IMG/VR virus record: IMGVR_UViG_3300025520_000001
Location: 64,001 to 128,000 of that record
From: a virus
Reading direction: 5' to 3' (one strand)
DNA length: 64,000 bases
Part shown: one piece after another, positions 41,898 through 50,125 of the stretch
Layout of the letters: each line of letters opens with the position of its first letter
Position numbering within the stretch: the first letter of the stretch is position 1
Program-made: the position numbers and the translations under genes
The notes under the pieces: model-generated
Told to the model about the DNA's origin: nothing
The model's database searches: none
The model's input: the letters and a program-made list of their open reading frames with translations, nothing else

Positions 41898-41977
41898 TTT
41901 CTTCTCTTTTCAAATCAATACTAGAAGAAAGAAAAGAGTATCGATTTAGTCAAGAGAAGAAGTATTTTTTACTTCTT
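41898..41977 (+). ncRNA. Competing-helix RNA region with possible pseudoknot and hairpin
   Basis: Three helices can form. A: 898-905 with 923-930. B: 904-911 with 931-938. C: 912-922 with 937-947 (10 of 11 pairs). All positions are 41xxx. A and B exclude each other. A with C would be an H-type pseudoknot. A separate perfect hairpin AAGAAGTA/TACTTCTT (41957-41964 and 41970-41977, T5 loop) follows. The region lies between the peptidase-like gene and dUTPase and may be an attenuator or terminator. Confidence 0.4.
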
Positions 41978-42040
41978 ATCTTACCCCGCGATCGTACTTC
42001 ACTAGTTTTTAATAGTGACCAGTTGTTTGCTAACTATTCC

Positions 42041-42056
42041 ATTCCTGAAGTATAAG
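42041..42056 (+). promoter_or_regulatory. Probable -10 region of the dUTPase gene
   Basis: TATAAG about 20 nt before ATG 42078, with TTGCTA 18 bp further upstream as a candidate -35. The leader contains AGGAG before the ATG. Confidence 0.4.
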
Positions 42057-42077
42057 ATCTATCACTAGGAGATTTGA

Positions 42078-42602
42078 ATGGATACGACTACCCTTAACAA
42101 TGCTAAGAACTTAGCTAAAAGAATTTACAACGAGACATACGAAATTAAGGTTGAGGTTTTAGAAGGCGGAAAAATGCCGACTAAGGCTCATGCAACTGAT
42201 GCTGGCTGGGATCTCTACGCCACTGAAGACATCACTATCTATCCCGGTCAGGTTATGAAGCACCCTCTCAATATTCGTATGGAGCTCCCGCCGAATACTT
42301 GGGCCGAGATTACTTCAAAGAGCGGCCTTGGCGCTAAGGGACTTATGGTCTATGCTGGTGTTATTGACCAGGCTTATAGAGGTATTCCGCACGTTGTCTT
42401 TACGAACCTCTGGCTCATTGACAGAGTTGATGAAGAAGGCTTCCCGGTAATGCGTACGACGCCTATCGTTATTAAGAAGGGTGAGAAATTAGCTCAGCTC
42501 ATCATGAGCCCCTATAATGAGGGTTTCTTTATGACTCAAGTTGATAAGGTGAATACAGACACTGAGCGTAGTACAGGTGGTTTTGGGTCAACTGGAGTAT
42601 AA
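42078..42602 (+). CDS. dut: dUTPase, 174 aa
   Basis: Hydrolyses dUTP to dUMP and pyrophosphate, keeping uracil out of phage DNA and supplying dTMP synthesis. All five trimeric dUTPase motifs are visible: ATDAGWDLYA (39-48), SKSGLGAKG (80-88), GVIDQAYRG (94-102), KGEKLAQLI (134-142) and the C-terminal RSTGGFGSTG (164-173). It carries an extra 30-residue N terminus and an insert (LIDRVDEEGFPVMRTTP) between motifs III and IV. AGGAG precedes the start. Confidence 0.92.
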   Translation: MDTTTLNNAKNLAKRIYNETYEIKVEVLEGGKMPTKAHATDAGWDLYATEDITIYPGQVMKHPLNIRMELPPNTWAEITSKSGLGAKGLMVYAGVIDQAYRGIPHVVFTNLWLIDRVDEEGFPVMRTTPIVIKKGEKLAQLIMSPYNEGFFMTQVDKVNTDTERSTGGFGSTGV

Positions 42603-42609
42603 CATACAG

Positions 42610-43338
42610 ATGGCACCTTCAAAACCGACTCCCATTTTAGATGTTTATGACCCTTCTGTACGGGTATCAGCCCTTGATCCAATGGATGCAAATGCTGTTT
42701 GGCCCATGAATACAGAAGTATGTATTACACGAGTCCCTATTAGAAAACGGGATGGTTTTGATGTTGAAGTCTTTAAGAAGTTTGCTGCTAAACTTAAACA
42801 ACATATGATCCCAAACGGGATTGTGTTTCTTATATGTTATGCACCAATTGAGGCCAAAAGTCGGCCCTTTGAGATTGCAAAGGCAATGACGGATGCTGGT
42901 TTTTTTCACATAGATAATATTGTAATTGAGAAAACCTGGTTTCCGGGTAAACGTTCTGAAGTAAATCTCGTAAACTCACACGAGTATGTCTTGCATTTTT
43001 GCAATGGCGATGTCTGGAAACTAGATCGACTTCCTATTCGCCGGTATCTTCAGACAGATGAAGATGTGAGTTGTCCGGGTAATACATGGCAAGTAGAAAC
43101 AGGATCGTTAGATGAAGCTTATCCGGTTGATCTAGCTGAACTCCTAATCAGGATGACGGATTGTTTGCCAGGCAGTATTATTCTTGACCCATTTGGGGGC
43201 GGAACTGCTTCATTGAAGGCGGCTTTGAATCTTGGACATATGTTTTATGGTTTTAACGTAGACAGCAAGATGATGAAAAAGTGCGATCAAGTGCTCAAAG
43301 AGCATCTCGATAAGACCAGAATTAAGAGGGACAAATAA
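42610..43338 (+). CDS. DNA methyltransferase-fold protein with degenerate catalytic motif, 242 aa
   Basis: ATG 42610 is preferred over an upstream GTG inside the dUTPase gene; GGAG lies upstream. The C-terminal SAM-binding motif is clear: ILDPFGGGTASLKAALNLG (190-208), then FYGFNVD. In beta-class N6/N4 methyltransferases the N-terminal catalytic motif is DPPY or SPPY; here the matching strand reads VCITRVPI (37-44). The enzyme may be inactive, use another motif, or serve as a DNA-binding regulator. Overlaps the chaperonin start by 1 nt. Confidence 0.65.
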   Translation: MAPSKPTPILDVYDPSVRVSALDPMDANAVWPMNTEVCITRVPIRKRDGFDVEVFKKFAAKLKQHMIPNGIVFLICYAPIEAKSRPFEIAKAMTDAGFFHIDNIVIEKTWFPGKRSEVNLVNSHEYVLHFCNGDVWKLDRLPIRRYLQTDEDVSCPGNTWQVETGSLDEAYPVDLAELLIRMTDCLPGSIILDPFGGGTASLKAALNLGHMFYGFNVDSKMMKKCDQVLKEHLDKTRIKRDK

Positions 43339-45056
43339 TGCTTTATGAAAAGATGAAGAGCAAAGAGATTACGACCGACAAGACGGAAATCAAAAAGGTC
43401 GTTCAAGAGTCATTGAAGGAAATGGCCACCATTGTGGGTTCTACTCTAGGCCCGGGTGGTCGCACTGTTCTCCTTGAGCGCGATAATCTTGCTCCACTTG
43501 CTACTAAAGACGGCGTAACGGTGGCTAAGGCTATCGGCATGGCTAACGCTCAGAAGTCTGTTATTGTTGAGGCTGCCAAGGAAATCTGTCTACGTACTGC
43601 CAAGGAAGCTGGTGACGGAACGACGACGGCCATTGTGCTAGCTAATGCACTTGTTCAGAACGCATCTGAATTCCTGCTCACCAACCCCAAATACAACCCC
43701 CAACGCATGATTAATGAGCTTAATCACCTCTATCAGAGCGAGATTGTTACGTTTTTAAAGAAACACGCTAAGTCGGTCAATTCCCGGGAGGAATTGATAA
43801 ATGTCGCAACCATTAGTGCTAATGGGGATACCATTATTGCTACAGCAGCAGTGGACGCGGTTATGGCAGCCGGAGAAGACGGACAGGTTCTAGTGGAAGA
43901 AGCCGATGATTCCGATATTCGAGTTGAGACGATGGAAGGCTGCATTGTCACCTCTGGTCTTAAGGATCTTGGTCCCATCGGCATCTCGTTTATGAATGAT
44001 CGTGCGAATCAGCAGGCAAAGATGGACGAGGGACTTGTGTTCTTGTTTGACGGGTCCCTGAACGACCTTAAGGTTCCCTCTGCCATTCAGCAGGCGGTTG
44101 AGGGTACTAATCTATACGGCAAGCCCATCATCGTATTTGCTCATAGTTTTGCAGATGTCGTTCTCGATAAGCTAGCAAAGACCACAAAGGGTGGATACAC
44201 TGTAGTTCCCATCAAGACGCCTATGGGCGGTGTGGCCAACTCGCGCGTTATGTTCTTGCATGACTTGGCTGCTTATACAAGTGCCAAAGTCTATGATCCC
44301 GCGAACCTTGATGCTGCTATTGAGTCTGGGCTGGAGTTTGGTTCGTTTAAGACGGCAAAGATTAATCTGTATGAAGCTTTCTTGACCTCCGATTCAGATC
44401 CTGATCTTCTCGAGACGCGTATCGCTGAACTCAAGAGCATTGCAGCTATTGCCCCTAATGATCGTGAGGCTATGTTCGTTAAGGCTGCTATTTCTAAGCT
44501 TACCGGCGGCGTTTCTACTATCTGGGTAGGCGGTGGATCGGAGCTTGAAGCACGCGAGAAGAAGGCTCGTGTTGAGGATGCCGTTGAAGCCGTTCGTTCT
44601 GCTATTGCAGAGGGAATCGTTCCCGGTGGTTGTGGTGTGCATCTTGTTCTTGCTGACATCATTCGTAGACACGAGAAGCGTCTCCCGTCTTGGGTCATCA
44701 TGGAGCAGGCTCTATTAGAACCGTTCAAGCTTCTCCTCTCAAACTGTGGCGAAGATTTTAATGATGTGTGGAATGCGATGGGGGGATTTGTTACCGGCAC
44801 AGACGCACCTCCTACTCACATCTTTGATGCAAGCACGCATCAGGTAGTTCAGCCCGAACAGGCAGGAATTATTGAGCCTGCTAAGGTGTGTCGTGTAAGC
44901 ATCGGTAATGCGCTCTCTGTTGCTTCAATTCTCAGCACACTCGGCGGTTTGGTTGTGTCCCCTCGAGATGTTGGCCTTGAGCACCAGCTGGCCCTCTCGA
45001 AATCAGCATTCCGGGACATGATGAGCGATTCGACGGGCGCTGTCGGTCAGGAGTAA
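43338..45056 (+). CDS. groEL: GroEL-type chaperonin, 572 aa
   Basis: Full-length group I chaperonin (E. coli GroEL is 548 residues). ATP-site elements are present: TLGPGGRTV, TKDGVTVAKAI with D58, GDGTTTAIVLA (92-102), and VEDAVEAVRSAIAEG carrying the hydrolytic Asp. The Gly-Gly-Met tail is absent. No GroES-like gene is seen in the window, so it may use the host co-chaperonin or none, as reported for some large-phage chaperonins. Likely substrates are the very large tail and baseplate proteins. Followed after 2 nt by a membrane protein gene. Confidence 0.9.
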   Translation: MLYEKMKSKEITTDKTEIKKVVQESLKEMATIVGSTLGPGGRTVLLERDNLAPLATKDGVTVAKAIGMANAQKSVIVEAAKEICLRTAKEAGDGTTTAIVLANALVQNASEFLLTNPKYNPQRMINELNHLYQSEIVTFLKKHAKSVNSREELINVATISANGDTIIATAAVDAVMAAGEDGQVLVEEADDSDIRVETMEGCIVTSGLKDLGPIGISFMNDRANQQAKMDEGLVFLFDGSLNDLKVPSAIQQAVEGTNLYGKPIIVFAHSFADVVLDKLAKTTKGGYTVVPIKTPMGGVANSRVMFLHDLAAYTSAKVYDPANLDAAIESGLEFGSFKTAKINLYEAFLTSDSDPDLLETRIAELKSIAAIAPNDREAMFVKAAISKLTGGVSTIWVGGGSELEAREKKARVEDAVEAVRSAIAEGIVPGGCGVHLVLADIIRRHEKRLPSWVIMEQALLEPFKLLLSNCGEDFNDVWNAMGGFVTGTDAPPTHIFDASTHQVVQPEQAGIIEPAKVCRVSIGNALSVASILSTLGGLVVSPRDVGLEHQLALSKSAFRDMMSDSTGAVGQE

Positions 45057-45058
45057 CC

Positions 45059-45874
45059 ATGGAAAAGTCGACTAAAGTAGGTCTCATCAGTATGGGTGTT
45101 TTAGTGCTTGTTGCACTTTGCTTTGCGGGATATATCACGCTTCGCGAACAGGCCCATAATGAAGAGATTGTCAAGCTTAAGAACGAGATCGCCTTACGGG
45201 ATAAGACCATTGAGGTCCAGCAGGGTGTCTATCAGAAGCTGACAATTCAAAGCCATGATCTAGCTAAGCTCCTCGATACTAAGGACGTAGAGCTTACGTC
45301 GCTTCGTAAGCAACTTAAGACGCAGGGCTCGGACCTACTTACTGCAAACACCATCATTGCCACTCTCAAGAAGCAACTTGAATCAAGTGGTAATGTTAAG
45401 CCGCCTCAGCCCACAGAGACAGCAACCGTTCGCAAGGTTGAATTCGAGAGCGGTTCAGATTTTGAACCGTTCGCTGTATCTGGATACACGACCGTTAATT
45501 GTGAGAAGCCCGAGGAGCGCAGTGCTAAGCTACTCATGAAGCAGGTTGCACCTCTGAAGTTTAGTGTGGTCGTTTCTCAGGACAAAGATGGTACCTGGCG
45601 CACGTCCACGACGTCTTCCTCAGATAAGTTTGACGTCAATATTGGTCTTGCCGCTGTCAATCCTTTTCTTTTAGAAGAGAAGTGGTATGAGAAGCTCTCG
45701 TTCGTACTTGAAGCTGGTGTCGGCACCAACCCTGGTCTTCTAGCTGGCGGTGGTGTGGATGTTGAGATTGGTAAGTTCGACGTTGGACCTAGAGTGTGGG
45801 CGGTTGTTGACAGAGGAGCCTCTGCGTATTTTGGTGCTTCTCTTGCTTGGCATCCGTTTAAGAAGGTGCGCTAA
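45059..45874 (+). CDS. Single-pass membrane coiled-coil protein with C-terminal beta domain, 271 aa
   Basis: Residues 7-28 form one transmembrane helix (VGLISMGVLVLVALCFAGY), residues 30-120 a coiled coil of regular Leu/Lys/Glu heptads, and residues 125-271 a beta-rich domain (KLSFVLEAGVGTNPGLLAG, then FDVGPRVWAVVDRG) ending in aromatic strands. The topology, short cytoplasmic end then long periplasmic coil, is that of an inner-membrane spanin or envelope-spanning protein. Lysis genes are otherwise not seen nearby, so this stays an inference. It overlaps the next gene by 1 nt. Confidence 0.55.
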   Translation: MEKSTKVGLISMGVLVLVALCFAGYITLREQAHNEEIVKLKNEIALRDKTIEVQQGVYQKLTIQSHDLAKLLDTKDVELTSLRKQLKTQGSDLLTANTIIATLKKQLESSGNVKPPQPTETATVRKVEFESGSDFEPFAVSGYTTVNCEKPEERSAKLLMKQVAPLKFSVVVSQDKDGTWRTSTTSSSDKFDVNIGLAAVNPFLLEEKWYEKLSFVLEAGVGTNPGLLAGGGVDVEIGKFDVGPRVWAVVDRGASAYFGASLAWHPFKKVR

Positions 45875-46233
45875 TGGCTAAGTATCGTTTCCAGTGCGAG
45901 AAGTGTGGTAACACGGTTGAACGATATGTTGATGTCTCTGTGGAAGCACAACCGTGCAAGAAATGTGGGGGTTTAGCTAAGCGATTATTTCCAAATCTTG
46001 GATCTAAAAAGGTTACGGAAAAGGTAGATCCCTTTCTTAACATTCGTCAAGAGGAAGATCACAAGAAGCAATTGCAGGACCGTAGATCTGAGTACTTTTG
46101 GAGTACTGAAGTTCCACGTTTTGTTCAAAGTGGTATTTATTCAACGGAAACAATGCTGGCTGAAGGATGGGTCGTTTACAACGAGAAAGGAGAGATGGTT
46201 ATAGCAAAAGGACCGCCTCAAAAGAATAAATGA
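45874..46233 (+). CDS. FmdB-type zinc ribbon protein, 119 aa
   Basis: The first 45 residues are an FmdB-like zinc ribbon: YRFQCEKCGNTVE (CxxC at 9 and 12) and PCKKCGG (CxxC at about 33 and 36). The remaining 70 residues are charged and unassigned. FmdB-type ribbons are found in small regulatory proteins of bacteria and phages; no target can be inferred. Overlaps the next ORF by 4 nt (ATGA). Confidence 0.65.
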   Translation: MAKYRFQCEKCGNTVERYVDVSVEAQPCKKCGGLAKRLFPNLGSKKVTEKVDPFLNIRQEEDHKKQLQDRRSEYFWSTEVPRFVQSGIYSTETMLAEGWVVYNEKGEMVIAKGPPQKNK

Positions 46234-46838
46234 AAACCTGCTCTAAATGTAAACAAGCACAACCTGTCTCGTATTTTTCTAAAAAGAAAGCTTCATCAAG
46301 TGGATATAAGTCCCATTGTAAACAGTGCGATAAACAACTTAGGGAACAAAACAGAGAAAGAGATAAGGAACTCAAACATAAGCATTACTTAAATAATAAA
46401 GAAAAATACTTAAAAGCCCATCAAACATATAATGCTCTTCATGCAGGTCATATAAAAGAGTGGAAGCGGAATTATAGATCAACTTATGAAAAACAACGCT
46501 ACAATAACGATGTTTCTCACCGATTGAAGTGTGTTTTAAGGTCTAGATTGTATCAAGCTCTTCAAGAAAATCAAAAGACTGGTTCTGCTGTAAATGATCT
46601 TGGTTGCTCTGTTGAAGAACTTAAAAAGCATTTAGAATCATTGTGGAAGCCCGGCATGTCATGGGATAATTGGTCTAAGGATGGTTGGCATATTGACCAC
46701 ATTAGACCTTTAAACTCTTTTGACCTCTCTAATTCAGAAGAAGTAAAACAAGCTTGCCATTATTCTAATCTTCAGCCTTTGTGGGCCGAAGAGAACCTTC
46801 AAAAGAGCGACAAGCACAATGCGCATAATCTCAGTTGA
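46230..46838 (+). CDS. Free-standing HNH endonuclease 1, 202 aa
   Basis: N-terminal zinc-binding segment (CSKCKQAQ, then HCKQCDKQ), a basic helical linker, and a C-terminal HNH core with WHIDHIRPLNSFD then YSNLQPLWAEEN. Closely related to the HNH gene at 58559: the two share DLGCSVEELKKxLES and GMxWDN. Codons are markedly AT-rich compared with the neighbours, suggesting recent entry as a homing endonuclease. It is inserted directly in front of the SbcC-like gene and overlaps its start by 20 nt. Confidence 0.8.
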   Translation: MKTCSKCKQAQPVSYFSKKKASSSGYKSHCKQCDKQLREQNRERDKELKHKHYLNNKEKYLKAHQTYNALHAGHIKEWKRNYRSTYEKQRYNNDVSHRLKCVLRSRLYQALQENQKTGSAVNDLGCSVEELKKHLESLWKPGMSWDNWSKDGWHIDHIRPLNSFDLSNSEEVKQACHYSNLQPLWAEENLQKSDKHNAHNLS

Positions 46839-48570
46839 CATCGAAAACTTTTTAAGTATCGAGAAAGCACACATTGACTTTGATGACTCTGGATTAGTTT
46901 TAATGGAAGGATGGAATCATGACGTCGATAGGGCAAATGGCGCCGGAAAGACGGCAATTCTTAACGCAATCTCATTTGGACTTTATGATAAGCTTCCTCG
47001 CAAGATTAGTGCTTCCGAAATTGTTAGACGAGGAGCGAAGAAAGGCTCTGTTGTGGTCAAGCTTGTCCATGGAGGCGAAACGTATGAAGTGCGACGATCA
47101 CGACCTAAGGGAGTTACTTTTTCGCGTGATGTCGATGGAACGCCTGAGGTCCTTACGCTGACTCAAGAAGAGTGGGAAGCGAAGCTTCGTCTTACTTATA
47201 ACCAGTTCATCACTGCTGTGTATTGCTCACAGGCCAATTCAGGCCAGTCTTCTCGTTTCCTTCTGCTCAACGATGCGGATAAAAAGCAGTTCTTGCTTCA
47301 GTTGTTGAATCTCGACGAATTCAGTGCGTGTAAGAAGAAGTGTGACGAGATCATCTCTTCCAAGCAGGTCACTCTCTCGGATTTGCAGCACAAGGCTTCA
47401 GAGTGCCAGGTAAAGATGGATGCGTACCGTGAATCCATGATTGATGCGGAAGCATCTATGTTGCAGCTTGCCCAGAAAGAGCAGACGCTTCAAGCCTTTA
47501 AGAAGGCTCTTGCTGATAGCCAGGACGTTATCAAGCCTGACCTTGCTAAGTATCAGCAGCTAGAGAGGGACATTTCTGCTAAAAAGACCAACTTTGTCAA
47601 GTTGCGTACTAAGCGCGATATGCTTAACAGTCAATGGCAGCAACTTGGTCGCAAGATCAAGCCGTTCAACGCGTCTGATTCCTGTCCTACCTGTGGCTCT
47701 GCTGTTGATAATTCTCATGCAGAGTCTATGCACAACGCTGAAGTTGAGCGTATCACTCGAGAGCGTCTCGTGCTCAAACAATCCATGGATGAGATCGATA
47801 CTGCTCTACTCGCTGAAGCCCAGGTCAATCAATTAGACTCTAAGCTTTGCGAACGCAAACAGAAGGAATCTGCTGAGTATGAGCAAGCCCGTACTAATAG
47901 CGTAGAGTTAAATGCTAAAATCTCGACATTAGAATCCCACATCCAGGATTTGAATAAGAAGTTGAAAGATAATGCTCAACTAGTTAATAAGATCAAGGAG
48001 CTCCAAAATCGGCAGGATACACTTAATTACGGGGCTGGGGTCATTGCCGCAGATATCGAGCTTCAGAAGACTGTAAGTGCTATCTATTCTCCCACTGGTG
48101 CCCAAGCTTATATCCTGGACTCCACTGTTACTCTGTTCAACGAGAAGATGTCTGGATACGTAGAGATGCTTTGGCCCAATCTTACATATGAACTCCAAAG
48201 CTATAAGGAGAACGTCAAGGGTGAAGTCACTGCCAAGTTCTCTGAGTCGATCATCATGGACGGGCGGCCTATATCTCTGGGAAGCCTCTCAGGTGGCGAG
48301 TTGAAGGCCCTTTCTATCTGTGCCGATATGGCTCTGTTGGGTGTCTTAGAACAGCAGTTCGGCATCCACGTGTCTCCTATCGTGTTTGATGAGGCCTTTG
48401 ATGGTTTGGATGCCTCTGGTAAAGAATTTGCATTAGAATTGATACGGGGCATGTCTGGTGACAGACAGGTTGTGGTCATTGACCATGCGTCGGAGATGCG
48501 AGCCTCATTCGATCGGATTCTAAAGGTCGAAAAGCGCAATGGTATTTCGACTATAACACCTCAAGTCTGA
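46819..48570 (+). CDS. sbcC: SbcC/Rad50-like nuclease subunit (T4 gp46 type), 583 aa
   Basis: ATPase arm of the MRN/SbcCD-type nuclease that processes DNA ends for recombination. Walker A is RANGAGKT (38-45), the zinc hook is CPTC at 289-292 between two coiled coils, the ABC signature is LSGGELKALS and Walker B is IVFDEAFDGLD near the C terminus. It is short, with a reduced coiled coil like gp46. Its partner SbcD lies 10.5 kb downstream at 59140. The ATG at 46819 lies inside the end of the HNH gene, with only a weak ribosome site. Confidence 0.85.
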   Translation: MRIISVDIENFLSIEKAHIDFDDSGLVLMEGWNHDVDRANGAGKTAILNAISFGLYDKLPRKISASEIVRRGAKKGSVVVKLVHGGETYEVRRSRPKGVTFSRDVDGTPEVLTLTQEEWEAKLRLTYNQFITAVYCSQANSGQSSRFLLLNDADKKQFLLQLLNLDEFSACKKKCDEIISSKQVTLSDLQHKASECQVKMDAYRESMIDAEASMLQLAQKEQTLQAFKKALADSQDVIKPDLAKYQQLERDISAKKTNFVKLRTKRDMLNSQWQQLGRKIKPFNASDSCPTCGSAVDNSHAESMHNAEVERITRERLVLKQSMDEIDTALLAEAQVNQLDSKLCERKQKESAEYEQARTNSVELNAKISTLESHIQDLNKKLKDNAQLVNKIKELQNRQDTLNYGAGVIAADIELQKTVSAIYSPTGAQAYILDSTVTLFNEKMSGYVEMLWPNLTYELQSYKENVKGEVTAKFSESIIMDGRPISLGSLSGGELKALSICADMALLGVLEQQFGIHVSPIVFDEAFDGLDASGKEFALELIRGMSGDRQVVVIDHASEMRASFDRILKVEKRNGISTITPQV

Positions 48571-48585
48571 TAAGATTGAGGTACT

Positions 48586-49281
48586 ATGGATGACCTTTAC
48601 GGCAAGACAGATCAGTTGCTTAAGTCCCTACTTTCTATCAAGACCAAGCCGGGAAAGAACAACTCTCAGGTTCCCGCTGCTGTAAAGGGCGCCACAATTC
48701 CCACTCCGAAGCTTCCATCTCAGCTGCCGGACCTCTCGCTTAAAGCACCGAAGATTCCAAAGCCCACAGAGGCTAAGCTTCCGAAGTCGGCAAAACAGGC
48801 CGAAAAGGAAAATAAGGTGCCTGGTGGCCTGCCTCCCGCTTCTAAAAAGGATCCTCAGAAGGTAGCTGAGCAACTCAAGAATCCTAACCCTACGAAGCTC
48901 ACCAATCCTAAGGAAGAGATTTTGAAGTTTGAGAAGAATGGCCAGTGGTCACTTGAAAAGCGAACTTTAGACCCCTCCCATGGCATAACATTCATGCATG
49001 AGCACCACGATTTGGGTGGAGTCGGCGACCTCACACACATTAAGGCCGTTCATCCTGTTCACGGGGTCGTGGGGGAAACAGTTCTCGAGCACCAGGCTGA
49101 TGGTTCTCTTAAGCCCTCGGATGTCCAGGTTACACCCTCTCATCGTCGTATGGGCATTGCCTCTGCAATGTATGCTCACGGTCAATCTCTAACTGGCAAG
49201 ATGATTAAGCCGTCTACGGCTCAAACTGATCTAGGCGCCGCTCTTTGGTCCGGCAATAAGAATAAAACTCAGTTTGGGTAA
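48586..49281 (+). CDS. Protein with Pro/Lys-rich N terminus and GNAT-like C terminus, 231 aa
   Basis: Residues 25-105 are low-complexity Pro, Lys and Ala (KAPKIPKPTEAKLPK), probably unstructured. Residues 110-231 look like an acetyltransferase: a beta sheet followed by VTPSHRRMGIASAMYAHG, in which RRMGIA matches the acetyl-CoA loop of GNAT enzymes. The substrate is unknown; such domains also occur in phage polyvalent proteins injected with DNA. GAGGT precedes the ATG at 48586. Confidence 0.55.
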   Translation: MDDLYGKTDQLLKSLLSIKTKPGKNNSQVPAAVKGATIPTPKLPSQLPDLSLKAPKIPKPTEAKLPKSAKQAEKENKVPGGLPPASKKDPQKVAEQLKNPNPTKLTNPKEEILKFEKNGQWSLEKRTLDPSHGITFMHEHHDLGGVGDLTHIKAVHPVHGVVGETVLEHQADGSLKPSDVQVTPSHRRMGIASAMYAHGQSLTGKMIKPSTAQTDLGAALWSGNKNKTQFG

Positions 49282-49284
49282 AAT
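49279..49284 (+). promoter_or_regulatory. Leaderless-type -10 box (TAAAAT)
   Basis: TAAAAT, then AGCCGT, then ATG 49291: 6-nt spacing. The box overlaps the stop of the previous gene and has no -35 consensus. Confidence 0.55.
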
Positions 49285-49290
49285 AGCCGT

Positions 49291-49827
49291 ATGGCTACAT
49301 CCTATAACCAAAACTCAGCAATTCGCGGTGCGCTCCGTAGGGCGTTCGCCCGATCTCCTTCTGTAGTGGAGAAAATGCAGGAATCCCGTCGCACGGTTCC
49401 TCGGTACCTTAAAGATGGTTCGAGAGCTAAAAAGGACTGGGTCCAGCGTCAATGTGAAGTTTGTGGCAGTTGGGTCGGAAGCACTAAGATTTCTATTGAT
49501 CACAAGGATCCGGTTGTCTCTGTGACGGATGGATTCGTAGATTGGAACGAGTTTGTTGCCCGACTCTGGTGCCCCAAATCAAATCTTCAACGCATCTGTG
49601 ATGATTGCCACGATGTTAAGACACAAGCAGAACGCATCAGCCGATTGACGCTACAGTATGATCAGGAGCTTGATGATCTAGATGTTCTAATCAATAAGGG
49701 ACATATTTCTAACAAGGAAGCACTGGCCGCTCTCAAGAAGTATCTCGCTAAGAAGAAAACTCCCGGATTGAATTCGATAGTACAAAGGGCCCTGATGATG
49801 AAGAATGATTTAACCCAAAAGGAATAA
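49291..49827 (+). CDS. HNH endonuclease, 178 aa, leaderless
   Basis: HNH core with CEVCGSW (55-61), ISIDHKDPV (68-76), WNEFVARLWCPKSNLQRIC and DDCHDVKT, giving two CxxC metal knuckles and the catalytic His. It is unrelated in layout to the two AT-rich HNH genes and has the base composition of its neighbours. It may act in packaging or DNA processing rather than homing. It ends 1 nt before the next gene. Confidence 0.75.
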   Translation: MATSYNQNSAIRGALRRAFARSPSVVEKMQESRRTVPRYLKDGSRAKKDWVQRQCEVCGSWVGSTKISIDHKDPVVSVTDGFVDWNEFVARLWCPKSNLQRICDDCHDVKTQAERISRLTLQYDQELDDLDVLINKGHISNKEALAALKKYLAKKKTPGLNSIVQRALMMKNDLTQKE

Positions 49828-49828
49828 T

Positions 49829-50113
49829 ATGAGCGAGTCTAAGCTAAGCCAGTCGTTTGTTGATAATGCGGAAAATCTCAATGAGGATGAAGCCATGGCG
49901 CTTCTAGTTGAAGCTGAGCAGAAGCTCCGCCAGATCAAGGAAGAGCGTAATGCAGATGAGAAGCTTACGGCTGCCAAGAATATTGTGAAGGACTTGAATG
50001 CCGGCTACAGCAGCGCTATGAGCTATGAGAAGTCGAAGATTAACTTCTTGCTTGATAAGATTGCTGAGATCCAGGGTGGTGTTAATCCCACTTCTGGTCT
50101 AAATGATAAGTAA
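49829..50113 (+). CDS. Small coiled-coil protein, 94 aa
   Basis: AAAGGAA precedes ATG 49829. Nearly all helix: an acidic N-terminal segment (NLNEDEAMALLVEAEQKL), then Lys/Glu heptads, then a Gly/Asn end. No domain recognised. It could be a structural or accessory factor for the following gene, 12 nt downstream. Confidence 0.6.
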   Translation: MSESKLSQSFVDNAENLNEDEAMALLVEAEQKLRQIKEERNADEKLTAAKNIVKDLNAGYSSAMSYEKSKINFLLDKIAEIQGGVNPTSGLNDK

Positions 50114-50125
50114 GGAGACGACTAA

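Noticed and set aside
42577-42609. GTG start for the methyltransferase-fold protein inside the dUTPase gene
   Set aside because: The extra 11 residues are the out-of-frame reading of the dUTPase C-terminal motif; ATG 42610 follows a GGAG and is sufficient.
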